From the NCBI GenBank assembly GCA_021372515.1, contig JAJFUG010000044.1:1-44212 (forward strand): a stretch of DNA of 44,212 nt, read 5' to 3'. The stretch comes from a bacterium. Its GTDB lineage: Bacteria; Gemmatimonadota; Glassbacteria; GWA2-58-10. How positions within the stretch are numbered: the stretch's first letter is position 1; each line of letters starts with the position of its first letter. The notes under the pieces were generated by a model. It searched no databases and was not told the origin of the DNA. It worked only from the letters and a program-made list of their open reading frames with translations. Position numbers and translations under genes: made by a program. Positions 34,601 to 43,260 of the stretch are shown here, piece by piece.

Positions 34601-36129
34601 GCCTGAGCTTTGTTCTGTCGGGGGCGGGCATGGGCTGGTGGGACTGGGACCTGGCAGCCGGCAAGGTCATGCGCAGCCAGGGCTGGGCCGACCTTCTGGG
34701 CTATACGTTAGAGGAGGTGCAGGCCCCCAATTTGTGGAACGAAATCTTGCATCCGGACGACCAGCTTGTAATCAACCGGATACTGGAAGATCATCTGGCC
34801 GGCCGGATACCGCTTGTCGAGTATGAGTGCCGTCTCAGGACCAAAGCGGGAGACTACATCTGGGTGCTGTCGCGGGGAAGGGTCGTGGAACGGGATGCCG
34901 AGGGAACGCCGCTGCGCCTTTCGGGGACTATCCTGAACATAACGGAGAACAAGAAGCTGGAAGATGAAAGGAAGAGCCTCGAGCGTCAGCTTCTTCAGGC
35001 ACAGAAACTCGAGAGCCTGGGTGTGCTGGCCGGAGGGATCGCCCACGATTTCAACAACATTCTGGGAATTATCAGCGGCTACACGGAAATGGCCGAGCTG
35101 GATGTGATGACCGAGCCGGAAAGCGCCCTGGAATGCCTGCAACAGGTGGGCAAGGCTTCTGAACGCGCCAAAAGCCTGATCGAGCAGATACTGGCGTTCA
35201 GCCGCCGCTCGGAGCAGGAGAGACGGCCGCTGAAACTCAGCCTGATCGTGAAAGAGGCCCTCAAGATGCTGCGGGCCTCGATCCCCTCGACAGTGGAGAT
35301 CCGTCAACGGGTTGACGACAACTCGGGGATCGTCCTGGCCGACTCGACCCAGATGCACCAGGTGATGATGAACCTGGCCACCAACGCGGCGTATGCCTTG
35401 CGCGAGCGGGGCGGCCGCCTGACTGTGGAGCTGATGGACACCGAGCTGGACAGTGCCGCCGCCACGGTCCTGCAGCTGGCCGAGGGCAAATATGTCATGC
35501 TGGTGGTCGGCGACACCGGCCAGGGCATCGCCCCCGAGATCAGGGACCGGATTTTCGACCCGTTCTTTACGACCAAACCCAAGGGCGAAGGCACTGGGAT
35601 GGGGCTGGCGGTGGTGCATGGCATTGTCAGGGCGCACGGGGGGGCGATCGGGGTGGAGAGCGAACCCGGCAAGGGAAGCCGGTTCACGGTGTATCTGCCC
35701 CGGATCACCCAGGATTCCGAGCAGGAAGAGACAGAAGTGTACGATGATATCCCGGGAGGTAAAGAGAGCGTCCTGCTCGTGGATGACGAGGAAGGCATTC
35801 TGGCCGTGGGACGGATGGCCCTGAACCGGCTGGGCTACAGGATTACGGTCAGGCGAAGCGGACCGGAGGCGCTGGCGGCATTCCAGGCCGAACCCCAATC
35901 ATACGACCTTGTCATAACGGACCAGACCATGCCCGGAATGACCGGACTGGAACTGGCAATCAAGATTCTCTCGATCCGGCCGGACCTGCCGGTGATAATC
36001 TGCACCGGCTACAGCGAAAAAATCACCCCGCAGATCGTGAGCCAGTACGGCATCAAGGAGATGATACTGAAGCCGTATCTGTGGGACAAAATGGCCCGGG
36101 TGATCCGCAGGATACTGGACAGACGATAA
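31687..36129 (+). CDS. Multi-PAS/GAF hybrid sensor histidine kinase with C-terminal receiver
   Basis: A 1480-residue protein with no signal peptide or transmembrane helix, so cytoplasmic. A short coiled coil (about 10-36) precedes about five PAS domains with PAC-like ends (DITECKRIKQAL, DITDRKAVELAL, DITAQKQAEYAL, DITCRKQAEQAL, DITESKRAENAL), then a GAF-like domain (about 690-840), two more PAS domains, and the kinase core. H1120 in GGIAHDFNNILG is the phospho-acceptor, followed by ATPase motifs (NLATNAAYAL, DTGQGI, GTGMGLAVVHGIV). A receiver ends the protein, with D1412 in VITDQTMPGM. No DNA-binding domain is present and no cognate response regulator is adjacent. It is the only plus-strand gene in the window and has its own strong promoter. 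Ligands of the PAS domains cannot be read from sequence. Confidence 0.93.
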   Translation: MDKKEVNADDLKEITSLRQKVAQLEADNRRLRKTEPSSGALLQSLAGRIPDLVYRLDTEGRIVYVNEVVSNYGCTPSQLIGKSILDYVHPEDFDLARFRLNERRTGDRATHLFEIRLRFPHGTVEAQSPDAPEPEPYLFTVSAEGLYRSEKPRADTFIGTQGIARDITECKRIKQALHLSENRLLEAQRVAQVGSWELDIRSRALWWSDEVFRIFGFERDKFDGTMETFFRCVHPDDKQMLEDLTLAAWNDRQPFDVDHRIIRPDGEILTVHELAEVTFDDSSLPVRMIGTVQDITDRKAVELALRESEENFRSLYEAISSGVFVQTSDGKLIQANDIALEILGLKAEDFLSRDSFHPSWRVYDDQGNLLPPERHPSMLTLATGKPLRNFPLRVIQGDGQESRWLLVSTQPVFISGGKKPDRVVACLTDITAQKQAEYALEEEVLRRRVLVDQSRDGIVVLDDGGKVFEANRRYAEMLGYTPEEVLQLHVWDWDARWDRGKLLQMIHTVDEKGDFFETRHRRKDGSIFEVEISTNGVLIGGNKYILCICRDITCRKQAEQALRESEGRFHDLFEHAPLGYQSLDEDGRIIEVNEAWLETLGHAHEEVIGKWFGDFLATEYVEAFREQFRRFISAGRIHAEFEMLRKSGERRYIAFEGRVAHAQDGTFKQTHCILLDITESKRAENALLSLVLDTTGPTGTEFFNQMVRWLNRWLGTDIALISESGADGIQRSLAMETDGLPVEHFEYTLAGTPCENASQKGFCHYAESLGHLFPNAKDVERFNIQGYAGIPMRNGKGETLGVICVMSHGNLHLPQWAEPIMSMLSARSAAEFERMRAETRLVHSHTLMRYIIAHAQSAIAVLDRDMRYIFVSEHFLNDYKVKEKDVIGKCHYDVFTDLPVRLREVHRQALAGVVSSADEDPFYREDGSVDWTRWECRPWHEENGAVGGIVLYTEVITERINALNKLRESEERLSFVLSGAGMGWWDWDLAAGKVMRSQGWADLLGYTLEEVQAPNLWNEILHPDDQLVINRILEDHLAGRIPLVEYECRLRTKAGDYIWVLSRGRVVERDAEGTPLRLSGTILNITENKKLEDERKSLERQLLQAQKLESLGVLAGGIAHDFNNILGIISGYTEMAELDVMTEPESALECLQQVGKASERAKSLIEQILAFSRRSEQERRPLKLSLIVKEALKMLRASIPSTVEIRQRVDDNSGIVLADSTQMHQVMMNLATNAAYALRERGGRLTVELMDTELDSAAATVLQLAEGKYVMLVVGDTGQGIAPEIRDRIFDPFFTTKPKGEGTGMGLAVVHGIVRAHGGAIGVESEPGKGSRFTVYLPRITQDSEQEETEVYDDIPGGKESVLLVDDEEGILAVGRMALNRLGYRITVRRSGPEALAAFQAEPQSYDLVITDQTMPGMTGLELAIKILSIRPDLPVIICTGYSEKITPQIVSQYGIKEMILKPYLWDKMARVIRRILDRR

Positions 36130-36157
36130 GCCGCTCAGTCAAGGACCTCGCGGCGGT

Positions 36158-37312
36158 TCAAGCCCTGGGGCATCCGACGTTGTTCTCGAATATATACCCC
36201 TCGCCGTGCTCCCCGAGATCGACCACCATCTGGTCCATATAGCCCTCGTAGAGCGCGTTGTTGGCTATCACCGAATGGCTGAGCTTGCGCAGGATGAACC
36301 CGACCTGCGGGGTGTACAGCCCCTGGCCGCCGTCATCGCGCCCGGCCGCGCAGGTGTTCGCGACGAAAGTCAGCCCGCTGCATTCCTCCAGGCGGACATG
36401 GCAGGAGCGCTCCCCCTCGGCCAGTTGCTTGCTGTCCTTGCCGCAGCGCCTGAACACGTTGCCGGTGACCGTGGTGGTGCGCATTTTCAGGGCGCAGATA
36501 CCGGCGCCCCAGTTGCGGTCGAAGCAGTTGCCGGTCACGTTCCAGGCATCCCCGGCCAGGAGGTGCAGGCCGTATCCCCCGTTCCATTCGACCCGGTTGG
36601 CGGTGAACATCACCGTGGCCCCCACCTCGTCGCAGCCGAAACCGTGGCTGCCGTTGCCGGAGAACTGGTTGTCGGTCACGAAACCGTCCCAGCCGGTTAT
36701 CTGGACCCCGCAGCCCTTGTTGTTCTGCATGATGCTGTGACGGATGATGAAGAGCCAGATGCGTTTCAGATACACACCATGGCCGGAAAATCCCGCTATC
36801 TTGCAGTCGTCGATGACAATGGAGTCCTCCTGGTCGCTGTATTTTTCGGCGTTGTTGAGGAAAACGCCGTGGATGGCTTTCTGCGACTCCCGACGGCCCT
36901 GCAGGAACAACCCTCTCAGGTGCACGCCGAAAGCGCCGGTGATGTTGAGCAGGCAGTCCGCCTCGTCGCTGTCCAGCACCAGCGTGGCCCCGGCGGGGCC
37001 ACGGTAGCCCCACTGCGGTTCCGCCAGGACTGTGGTATGCTGGTGCACGCCGAGGCCGTGGCACAGGTAGCGTCCCGCCGGGAAATACGCCGTGCCGCCC
37101 ACCGCCCCGGCCGCATCGAGAGCTTTCTGGATCGCCGCGGAATCCGGCGTTTTGCCATCCCCCTGAGCGCCGAAATCACGGACATTGAACACGGAGGAGT
37201 TCTGCGCGCCCGCGGATTCAGGCGTCAGGGCCGGGGCCGGGGCCGCTCCGGCAAGCTGGGCCAGGCCGAGAAAGCCGGCGCCCCGGATGAAGTCACGCTT
37301 CGTGATGTTCAT
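36158..37312 (-). CDS. Tat-exported right-handed beta-helix protein (pectate-lyase superfamily)
   Basis: A 384-residue protein starting with a twin-arginine-like signal (TKRDFIRGAGFLGLAQLAGAAPAPA). The mature part opens with FNVRDFGAQGDGKTPDSAAIQKAL (region about 41-65), the signature of pectate-lyase-superfamily (GH28/tailspike-like) beta-helices, followed by GGTAYFPAGRYLCHGLGV and N-rich coils (NVTGNCFDRNWGAG, TVTGNVFRRCG). It may cleave or bind polysaccharide; catalytic Asp residues of GH28 are not evident. It is convergent with the multi-PAS kinase gene (28 bp between stops) and separated from the amidase gene upstream by a strong terminator, so it is its own transcription unit. Confidence 0.8.
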   Translation of the reverse strand: MNITKRDFIRGAGFLGLAQLAGAAPAPALTPESAGAQNSSVFNVRDFGAQGDGKTPDSAAIQKALDAAGAVGGTAYFPAGRYLCHGLGVHQHTTVLAEPQWGYRGPAGATLVLDSDEADCLLNITGAFGVHLRGLFLQGRRESQKAIHGVFLNNAEKYSDQEDSIVIDDCKIAGFSGHGVYLKRIWLFIIRHSIMQNNKGCGVQITGWDGFVTDNQFSGNGSHGFGCDEVGATVMFTANRVEWNGGYGLHLLAGDAWNVTGNCFDRNWGAGICALKMRTTTVTGNVFRRCGKDSKQLAEGERSCHVRLEECSGLTFVANTCAAGRDDGGQGLYTPQVGFILRKLSHSVIANNALYEGYMDQMVVDLGEHGEGYIFENNVGCPRA

Positions 37313-37417
37313 AGTGGCAGCTCTTTCCGCCGAGGTTGATGTTCAGTCCCGCAGCTCCGCCGGGGCTGTCCGCCTGGAAGCTCGAAGCCAGACAAACAAT
37401 AATGGACAATACAGGGG

Positions 37418-37447
37418 TAAATAATGGTGCGGCCCGGGAATTGTCAA
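37418..37447 (-). promoter_or_regulatory. Candidate promoter of the second beta-helix gene
   Basis: Minus strand TTGACA (37447-37442, perfect -35), 18-nt spacer, TATTTA (37423-37418, weak -10), downstream of the terminator at 37495-37530 and about 105 bp before the ATG at 37312. Confidence 0.35.
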
Positions 37448-37494
37448 TAAGGACTGTGCGACGACCGACAGAGGTCCACGCTCGGACCGTCCGC

Positions 37495-37530
37495 AAAAAA
37501 AACGCGGCCCGGGACTGTGCCCGGGCCGCG
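37495..37530 (-). terminator. Strong intrinsic terminator after the amidase gene (end of cassette 2 operon)
   Basis: CGCGGCCCGGG (37503-37513) and CCCGGGCCGCG (37520-37530) form a perfect 11-bp stem with a 6-nt loop. On the minus strand a run of eight T follows (37502-37495). It lies 37 bp past the nitrilase-superfamily gene stop. Confidence 0.9.
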
Positions 37531-37566
37531 CTCACCGCTGAATCTCAGTCCGTTGGGGCCGGATCC

Positions 37567-38484
37567 TCACTCGTACCGGCAGTACAGATCACCCCGGCGT
37601 CCCGTGTACCAGGGGTTGTTGCGCCGCGCCTCCGGTACGGCCGCGGGCTCCACATCGGCGTAGATGATGCCCTCCTTGTCCCAGATCTCGGTCAGCAGCG
37701 AGCCGTCATGGTTCGTGATATTGCTCCCGCCGCGGCAGTAGTAGCCGTTCTCGTTTTTCCCGCAGACACAGGAGGCGGCCATGATCATCGAGTTTATCTC
37801 GGCCAGGCGGGTCACCTCGCCGTGTCCCCTTTCGCCGCGGTTGTTCAGCCAGAACAGCAGGCTGCAGTCCTGGTTGGCGTAAGCGCGGGTCATCTCGGGG
37901 AAATCGCCGTCGTAGCAGATCATCACCCCGCTCTTGTGGCCTTTCACCCTGAAAGTCACCAACTCGTTGCCGGGCTCGTAGAAAGACGGCTCGTGACGCA
38001 GCCCCTTGGCTTTCCACCAGAGGTGCGTTTTCCGGTAGTTGGCCAGCACACCCGATGCGCCGACCAGGGTCGCCGCGATGAAATACCGTCCGGCCTCGCG
38101 CTCGGTCAGGCCCCAGAGGATCAGGGAATCACGGTCCTTAAGCAGAGCCTGGAAAGCCCGGCTCGTGGGGCCGTCCACCTCCTCGGCCAGCTCTTTCATG
38201 TTCTCCACGTAGCCGACCAGCAGCTCCTCATGGAACAGCACTATGTCCGCGCCGTGCTCCAGGGCCTCGGCGGCGAACGCCAGCGCCTTGGCCCGGTTGC
38301 TCTCCACCGCGCCGGGGACGCTTGCCTGCTGCACCACCGCGAGCCTCACCTTATCGGGGGTCTTGTCACCCTCCGCGGACCCGGGCGCTGATTCCTTCAT
38401 ACCCATTTTCCCGAGCACCAGGGCGCCCACGCCTCCGGCACCCGTAACGATAAAATCCCTTCTCGACACGCCGATCTCATTCAT
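37567..38484 (-). CDS. Tat-exported carbon-nitrogen hydrolase (nitrilase superfamily)
   Basis: The start is placed at the ATG at 38484, preceded by GAGGTGGAC; an upstream ATG at 38580 begins inside the hairpin region. The 305-residue product has a twin-arginine signal (VSRRDFIVTGAGGVGALVLG). The nitrilase-fold triad is visible: Glu in FHEELLVGY (residue 86 or 87), K152 in NYRKTHLWW and C190 in MICYDGDFPE, so it should hydrolyse a non-peptide C-N bond (amide, carbamoyl or nitrile). Exported members are uncommon. It lies 102 bp after the PorV-like gene of cassette 2, separated by a hairpin, and ends at a strong terminator, so it is likely the last gene of that operon. Confidence 0.88.
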   Translation of the reverse strand: MNEIGVSRRDFIVTGAGGVGALVLGKMGMKESAPGSAEGDKTPDKVRLAVVQQASVPGAVESNRAKALAFAAEALEHGADIVLFHEELLVGYVENMKELAEEVDGPTSRAFQALLKDRDSLILWGLTEREAGRYFIAATLVGASGVLANYRKTHLWWKAKGLRHEPSFYEPGNELVTFRVKGHKSGVMICYDGDFPEMTRAYANQDCSLLFWLNNRGERGHGEVTRLAEINSMIMAASCVCGKNENGYYCRGGSNITNHDGSLLTEIWDKEGIIYADVEPAAVPEARRNNPWYTGRRGDLYCRYE

Positions 38485-38509
38485 GTCCACCTCGGAGTCC
38501 GAATCTCTC

Positions 38510-38552
38510 CCGGTCTTCCGGTCCGGGGCAACAGTCCGGGCCGGAAGACCGG
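38510..38552 (-). repeat. Large GC-rich hairpin between the cassette 2 PorV-like gene and the amidase gene
   Basis: CCGGTCTTCCGG (38510-38521) pairs perfectly with CCGGAAGACCGG (38541-38552), a 12-bp stem with a 19-nt loop. No T run follows. Its position, just after the PorV-like stop codon and before the next gene, matches the hairpin at 14349-14390. Confidence 0.7.
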
Positions 38553-38585
38553 CGAAGGGTTGGCGGCTTCTGACTTCCAAGCTTG

Positions 38586-39827
38586 TCAGAAACCGAATGA
38601 CAGGGTGAAGAAGTTGTTTGCACTCAGACGGCCGCTGTTCCTGTAGGCATAGCTGAATTCGATAAACCGCCCGCCCATCAGGCGCTTGAGGCCCCCGCCG
38701 AAACTGAGACCCTGCAGCGTGGGATCGTCCCCGTAATAGCTGTAGCCGAACTGGTCCTTGTCGTCCGTGAACTCATCGGTCTGGATTTTCCAGCCCATCC
38801 GGAGCGCCGCCGAAATGGCCGGGTTGAAATTGTAAGTCAGTTCGGTGCCCGTGGCGTAGCTGATAGGCATGTTGTTGTTGCGCCAGATTTCCCCAGCCGC
38901 CAGCCAGTTCGTCTTCTCATTGGTGTAAAGGTTGTAGGCCAGGGCCAGCTTGACCACCGTGGGCAGGCGGTAGGTGTGGGTGCGGATCATCATCTGACGG
39001 GTGTTGCGGGCCGAGATGGAGTAGATCGCCTCGTTCTCCCCAGGCTTCGAATCCCCTGAGTTGGAATAGTTCTCGTACCCGCTGGGGAACTGTCCGTCGA
39101 GATTTTCCGCCCCGACCTCGTACAATAGGTTCGAGCCGCGCATGGTGATATTGGTGCCCAGGTTCTGGATGGAGAAAGCGAACTTGACGTCGCGGCCGAA
39201 GAGCTCGGAGTAATAAATCCCGCCGGCATCGATCGCCATGGCGTTGCCGCCGACATTGCTGAACATCTCCTGATGGACGTACTTGACGTTGAGCCCGCCG
39301 CTGAAACGGTCCGAGAAATTGAAAGCCAGCGCGCCGCCCATCTGGAAATCGTAGGCCGAGAAATATCTCCCCGTGCCCTGCGGGCTGGACACGGTGGTCA
39401 CCTCCATGTCCGGAATGTCCAGGTAGCCGAAAAACGCCCCCACGGTCACCCGGCCGTCGCCGACCGGCGCGGCGAACGCTCCATAGCTGTAAACCAGGTC
39501 CATGGTGTAGTCAACCAGGGTCAGCATCATCTCCCTGTGCTCCAGGAAACCCAGCCCGGCCGGGTTCCACCAGATGGAGGCGATATCGTCGGTGACAGCC
39601 GAGTAGGCGCTCCCCATGGCGATACCGCGCGCGCCGACAGGGATGGTCAGGAACTCGGCCGCACGCACTCCGGCAAATGAGGCGTCCTTTTGCCGACCCT
39701 CGGTAAGATATTTATCCAGACCGCTGTAATCCTGATTCGATACCCCCTGGGCCAGCAACGGCACGCCGGCCAGGCAAAAGAGCAGGAAAACAGTTATCGA
39801 GCCGCTGATGGCCGATTTCTTCAACAT
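38586..39827 (-). CDS. PorV/PorQ-family (UPF0164) outer-membrane protein, cassette 2
   Basis: A 413-residue protein with signal peptide (SGSITVFLLFCLAGVPLLAQG) and GGAGGT before its ATG. It is plainly paralogous to the PorV-like protein of cassette 1: both contain FAGVRAAEFLTIPVGARGI, NPAGLGFL, FFGYLDI, AYDFQMGG, NLGTN(I/V)TMRGS and an ending of the form NNFFTLSFGF with a terminal Phe. The main difference is the loop after TMRGS. An outer-membrane barrel acting with the C-terminal-domain protein encoded 70 bp upstream is inferred from PorV biology. Confidence 0.87.
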   Translation of the reverse strand: MLKKSAISGSITVFLLFCLAGVPLLAQGVSNQDYSGLDKYLTEGRQKDASFAGVRAAEFLTIPVGARGIAMGSAYSAVTDDIASIWWNPAGLGFLEHREMMLTLVDYTMDLVYSYGAFAAPVGDGRVTVGAFFGYLDIPDMEVTTVSSPQGTGRYFSAYDFQMGGALAFNFSDRFSGGLNVKYVHQEMFSNVGGNAMAIDAGGIYYSELFGRDVKFAFSIQNLGTNITMRGSNLLYEVGAENLDGQFPSGYENYSNSGDSKPGENEAIYSISARNTRQMMIRTHTYRLPTVVKLALAYNLYTNEKTNWLAAGEIWRNNNMPISYATGTELTYNFNPAISAALRMGWKIQTDEFTDDKDQFGYSYYGDDPTLQGLSFGGGLKRLMGGRFIEFSYAYRNSGRLSANNFFTLSFGF

Positions 39828-39896
39828 ATGATTACCTCCGTATCTTCATCGAGGAATGGACTCGTAACATCCGTCCCGGCTGTCGCCTGAGCCGGT

Positions 39897-42800
39897 TCAG
39901 TTGACGATGTAGAACCGGCCGGTATAGGTCTTGTTCCTCGAATCAGTCACATGGTAGAAATAGAGGCCGCTGGCCACCAGCTGGCCGAAACGGTTCCGCA
40001 TGTTCCAGGGCTCGGTGCCGCCGTGGTTGTCATAGCCGTGGTAGACATTGGGCTGGCTTTGGGTCAGACGGTCCCAGTCGGTGTATTCACCCCAGCCCTG
40101 ACGGTTGTGGCCGATGTGGTTCAGCACGTTGACCAGCACCCCGCCCAGGGAGTAAATCCTGATCGTGCAAGAGCTGGGCAGGTTGATGAACTCGATGCGG
40201 CGGTTGGACGGAGACAGGTCGAGGAACGAGCTGGCCAGGTAGGGGTTCGGCGCCACCTTGATCTTGCTCAGGTCGGCGTCCTCCGCATCCATCGAGCTTT
40301 TCTTGATCTGGATGGTCCACTTGTCGCCCTCGAAAGGCATGTCGGCGTACTGCGTGAACACCGTCTTGTCGGCGTTCCAGGCGCCGAAAGCGTTGGTGGC
40401 TTTCCAGACCGTGCCCGGCGCGGGCATGACGATCCCGTCGCCGCCGTTGCCGGCGCCTTTGGAGACGCTCCACAGGCAGCCGTTGACCCAGAGCGCGAAT
40501 TCGAGCGTGTTGTCCGAGGGCATCTTGTCCAGCATCTTCGCCGTGCGCTGGTCCTGCGGGATACGGTCCACAAAGGCCTGGTCGAAATAATTGCCCCGGC
40601 CGCCCACGGTCCGTTTACCGCCAATCTCGCCGCCGAAATCGGCCTGGACCTGGAAACCCCAGCCGTAGGTGTCGCAGAACCGGGTGAACGGCACCGGAAT
40701 GCCGCGCGTCAGGTCCGTCACTTCGAGAGTCAGGTCGCCGCCTCCCGCATCTTTCCAGACGATCTCGAACACGCCGCTCCGCACGAAACCCACGTTGGTC
40801 GGGGAGGTGCCGCGGTCCACCGTCACCCCGCAGCCGCGCGCGCTGGGCAGGTACAAATCCCCGCCGGTGTACATGCCCGGGTCGATATCGAAATACACCC
40901 GGTTCCAGACGCTTACGTTGGTCAGCCCCTGGAAAGAGGTCTCCACCGAATAGCCGACACCGTCGGTATCCACCGGCCCCAGGAAAGTGGCGCTCTGCAC
41001 GTTGTCGCCGCCGCCCTTGAGGGTCTGCGACAGGGTGGTCACCGCGCCGTCGGTTAAGGCCAGCTCACGAGTGCCGGCCGGGTAGTTGCCCGGGCAGCCC
41101 ATGTCGTAGGAATTCATCCCGGTGACCGAGATGCTGATCGTTTTATCCGCGGTGATCTTCTCGTTGTTCACCGGCACGAACTTGAGCTCCTTGAGCGACG
41201 GGGCCAGCAGCTTGGGCGGCTCGGTGAGCTTGCCGCTGCCATCGCCGGCCAGACTGGCTGTCGTCTCGGCGGTATAGGCGCCGCCGCCGCTCGGGCTGAA
41301 AGTCACCTCGCCCATCGAGGCGCTCTTGAAATTGCTGGCCTCGCTGCGCGGGACCACGGCATAAAGCTGGTCCCCGGTCCTGTTCCAGGTCTTGCCGCCG
41401 ACAATCGAATCGGGCGGCAGGCTGAACGCCTTGTCGTTCACCGGATCGTAGTTGATATCGTAAGCCTGCACCGCATACCAGACTTTCATCCCGTTTTTCA
41501 TGCGGAAATAGGGCTTGTCGTCCTCGAGCCTGTCGATATAATAGAACTGAAGGTTGTTGGCGGTCTTGTTGAAATCGGCCAGCAGTTCCGAATGGGAGTC
41601 GCTGGGCCCGACAAAGCTGCGGTAGACCCGGAAGCCCTCGAAATCGTACTCCCGGTAATAGCCGTTGGGGTTGAGCCCGTTGGCTTCCAGGAAGTAGTAA
41701 TAGGGATCGGGGGTCTGAAGGTTGATATCGCTCCAGGTGACTGTCACCTGGCGGTCTCCGGGAATGATGGTCAGGGGCGGGGCCTGGGGCGCCGAGGGCA
41801 AGGAATAACCGCTGTTGATCACCAGATCGGCCACCTCGGCATAGTGCTCCATCGGCGCCAGCACGTTCTGCATCATAGGATCATCCATGTTGGCCACGTC
41901 CAGGTCTGGACGGATGTAGGAGCTCAGTCCCGGGGGGCTGAGCATGTAGGCGAAATCAAAGACAACGGTGTCCCGCGGGGCGATGTCGTGCAGCTCACCG
42001 TAACAGGTGTAGATCAGCCAGGTGCCGTTCCCGCCCCAGACCCACTGGTTGTAGCGCGAGTCCTCCGGCCCGATCCGGCCCGGCCAGGCGCCGACCATGG
42101 ACCTGCCTGTTACGGGGTTGGTCACGCCCTCGTACCAGCCCTGCGGTACGTCCATCGCCGCACGGTAGCCCTGGCCGTAGGTGAACCCGACAAAGATCTG
42201 CTTGGTGCCCGAAAATCCGAACTCCGAACCGCCCTGGTTGTGGGTGTGCAGGACAGAAAGGTCCATCTGTTCGCCGTTTTTGTCGCGCGGCGGGTTGACC
42301 ATCTTGAAACCCAGCAGCGGGGCGACAGGCGGGGTGAAAGCGCCGAAGGATGGCGTCGTGGGATACACGACGGTGATCTTCTTCTCCGGGTGGATGGCCC
42401 AGGTGCCGACATTCGAGCCGTTGTAGCTGATACCGCGCATATGATTGATCATCAGCAGGCCATTCCAGGTGAAGCCGTCCGGGTTGGCGCTGCCGATCCC
42501 GGCGTATTCGGGAACCGAGTTGTACTTCATGTATTCGCTGGCGTTTTCCATGTAGACATGGCCGTAGCACATGTTGCTGCTTTCGGCGAAATCCAGGAAA
42601 CGCAGGGTCCAGCCCATGTAGAAGCCCAGGTTCGGCCCGCCCCAGTCGGTGAACACGTCGCCGCTGTGCATGAAAACGGTCTCGCCGCTTTCGGTGATGT
42701 CCGGCGCGCCTGAGGCGGTGTGGCCGACACGTCCCTCGGCCGGCCACAGGGCCAGCTCATCCTTGTCCAGGGAACTCCAGACCCGGGCGTATGCGATTTT

Positions 42801-43175
42801 GGAGGATTGGGAATATATCTCCCCCGCGGCGGCCCACTGTTCGATCAGGTCGTGGGACTCGATCGAGCACAGGTTCGGCATCTGGTCGCGGATGTGTTCC
42901 ACGCCCATGGTGTCGCCGGGCAGCCCGTCGCCGTCCAGGTCGGCGAACCCGTAGCACCCGATGGTCCAGCCGCCGTTGGTGATGAAATTGGTCGAGCCCC
43001 TGGGAAAGGCCAGGTTCCCGCTGCGCCAGGGCATGCACCAGCCGACCGCCAGGTCCCAGCCCAGGTTGTTGCCCTGCGATGTCCGCGACTGTTTCATCTC
43101 GGCCGCCGACTGACCGGCCAGGCTGACCAACAGTACAGCCAAGATGAAGATCATCGGAAACTTGTGTTTATGCAT
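39897..43175 (-). CDS. Large secreted surface protein with Fn3-like and T9SS/FlgD-Ig-like C-terminal domain, cassette 2
   Basis: The start is placed at the ATG at 43175 (GAGGAC upstream; immediate signal peptide FPMIFILAVLLVSLAGQSAAE), giving 1092 residues. It is paralogous along its length to the cassette 1 surface protein: shared blocks include SGYSLP, TIIPGDRQVTVTWSDINL (Fn3-like), DFEGFRVYRSFVGPSDSH, DADLSKIKVAPNPYLASSFL, IRIYSLGGVLVNVLNHIG and the ending ASGLYFYHVTDSRNKTYTGRFYIVN, which resembles type IX secretion sorting domains. Residues 79-84 read DLDGDG, as in the paralogue. No catalytic domain is recognised. Its function, perhaps ligand capture next to the receptor, is inference from gene order. 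Confidence 0.8.
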   Translation of the reverse strand: MHKHKFPMIFILAVLLVSLAGQSAAEMKQSRTSQGNNLGWDLAVGWCMPWRSGNLAFPRGSTNFITNGGWTIGCYGFADLDGDGLPGDTMGVEHIRDQMPNLCSIESHDLIEQWAAAGEIYSQSSKIAYARVWSSLDKDELALWPAEGRVGHTASGAPDITESGETVFMHSGDVFTDWGGPNLGFYMGWTLRFLDFAESSNMCYGHVYMENASEYMKYNSVPEYAGIGSANPDGFTWNGLLMINHMRGISYNGSNVGTWAIHPEKKITVVYPTTPSFGAFTPPVAPLLGFKMVNPPRDKNGEQMDLSVLHTHNQGGSEFGFSGTKQIFVGFTYGQGYRAAMDVPQGWYEGVTNPVTGRSMVGAWPGRIGPEDSRYNQWVWGGNGTWLIYTCYGELHDIAPRDTVVFDFAYMLSPPGLSSYIRPDLDVANMDDPMMQNVLAPMEHYAEVADLVINSGYSLPSAPQAPPLTIIPGDRQVTVTWSDINLQTPDPYYYFLEANGLNPNGYYREYDFEGFRVYRSFVGPSDSHSELLADFNKTANNLQFYYIDRLEDDKPYFRMKNGMKVWYAVQAYDINYDPVNDKAFSLPPDSIVGGKTWNRTGDQLYAVVPRSEASNFKSASMGEVTFSPSGGGAYTAETTASLAGDGSGKLTEPPKLLAPSLKELKFVPVNNEKITADKTISISVTGMNSYDMGCPGNYPAGTRELALTDGAVTTLSQTLKGGGDNVQSATFLGPVDTDGVGYSVETSFQGLTNVSVWNRVYFDIDPGMYTGGDLYLPSARGCGVTVDRGTSPTNVGFVRSGVFEIVWKDAGGGDLTLEVTDLTRGIPVPFTRFCDTYGWGFQVQADFGGEIGGKRTVGGRGNYFDQAFVDRIPQDQRTAKMLDKMPSDNTLEFALWVNGCLWSVSKGAGNGGDGIVMPAPGTVWKATNAFGAWNADKTVFTQYADMPFEGDKWTIQIKKSSMDAEDADLSKIKVAPNPYLASSFLDLSPSNRRIEFINLPSSCTIRIYSLGGVLVNVLNHIGHNRQGWGEYTDWDRLTQSQPNVYHGYDNHGGTEPWNMRNRFGQLVASGLYFYHVTDSRNKTYTGRFYIVN

Positions 43176-43260
43176 AGGAATTGTCCTCGTTGATTGACGG
43201 GTTTTGTCAGACTGCATATCCGGCAGGCCCCGGGAAAGAAATCCGCAAGTCCGGCGGCTA

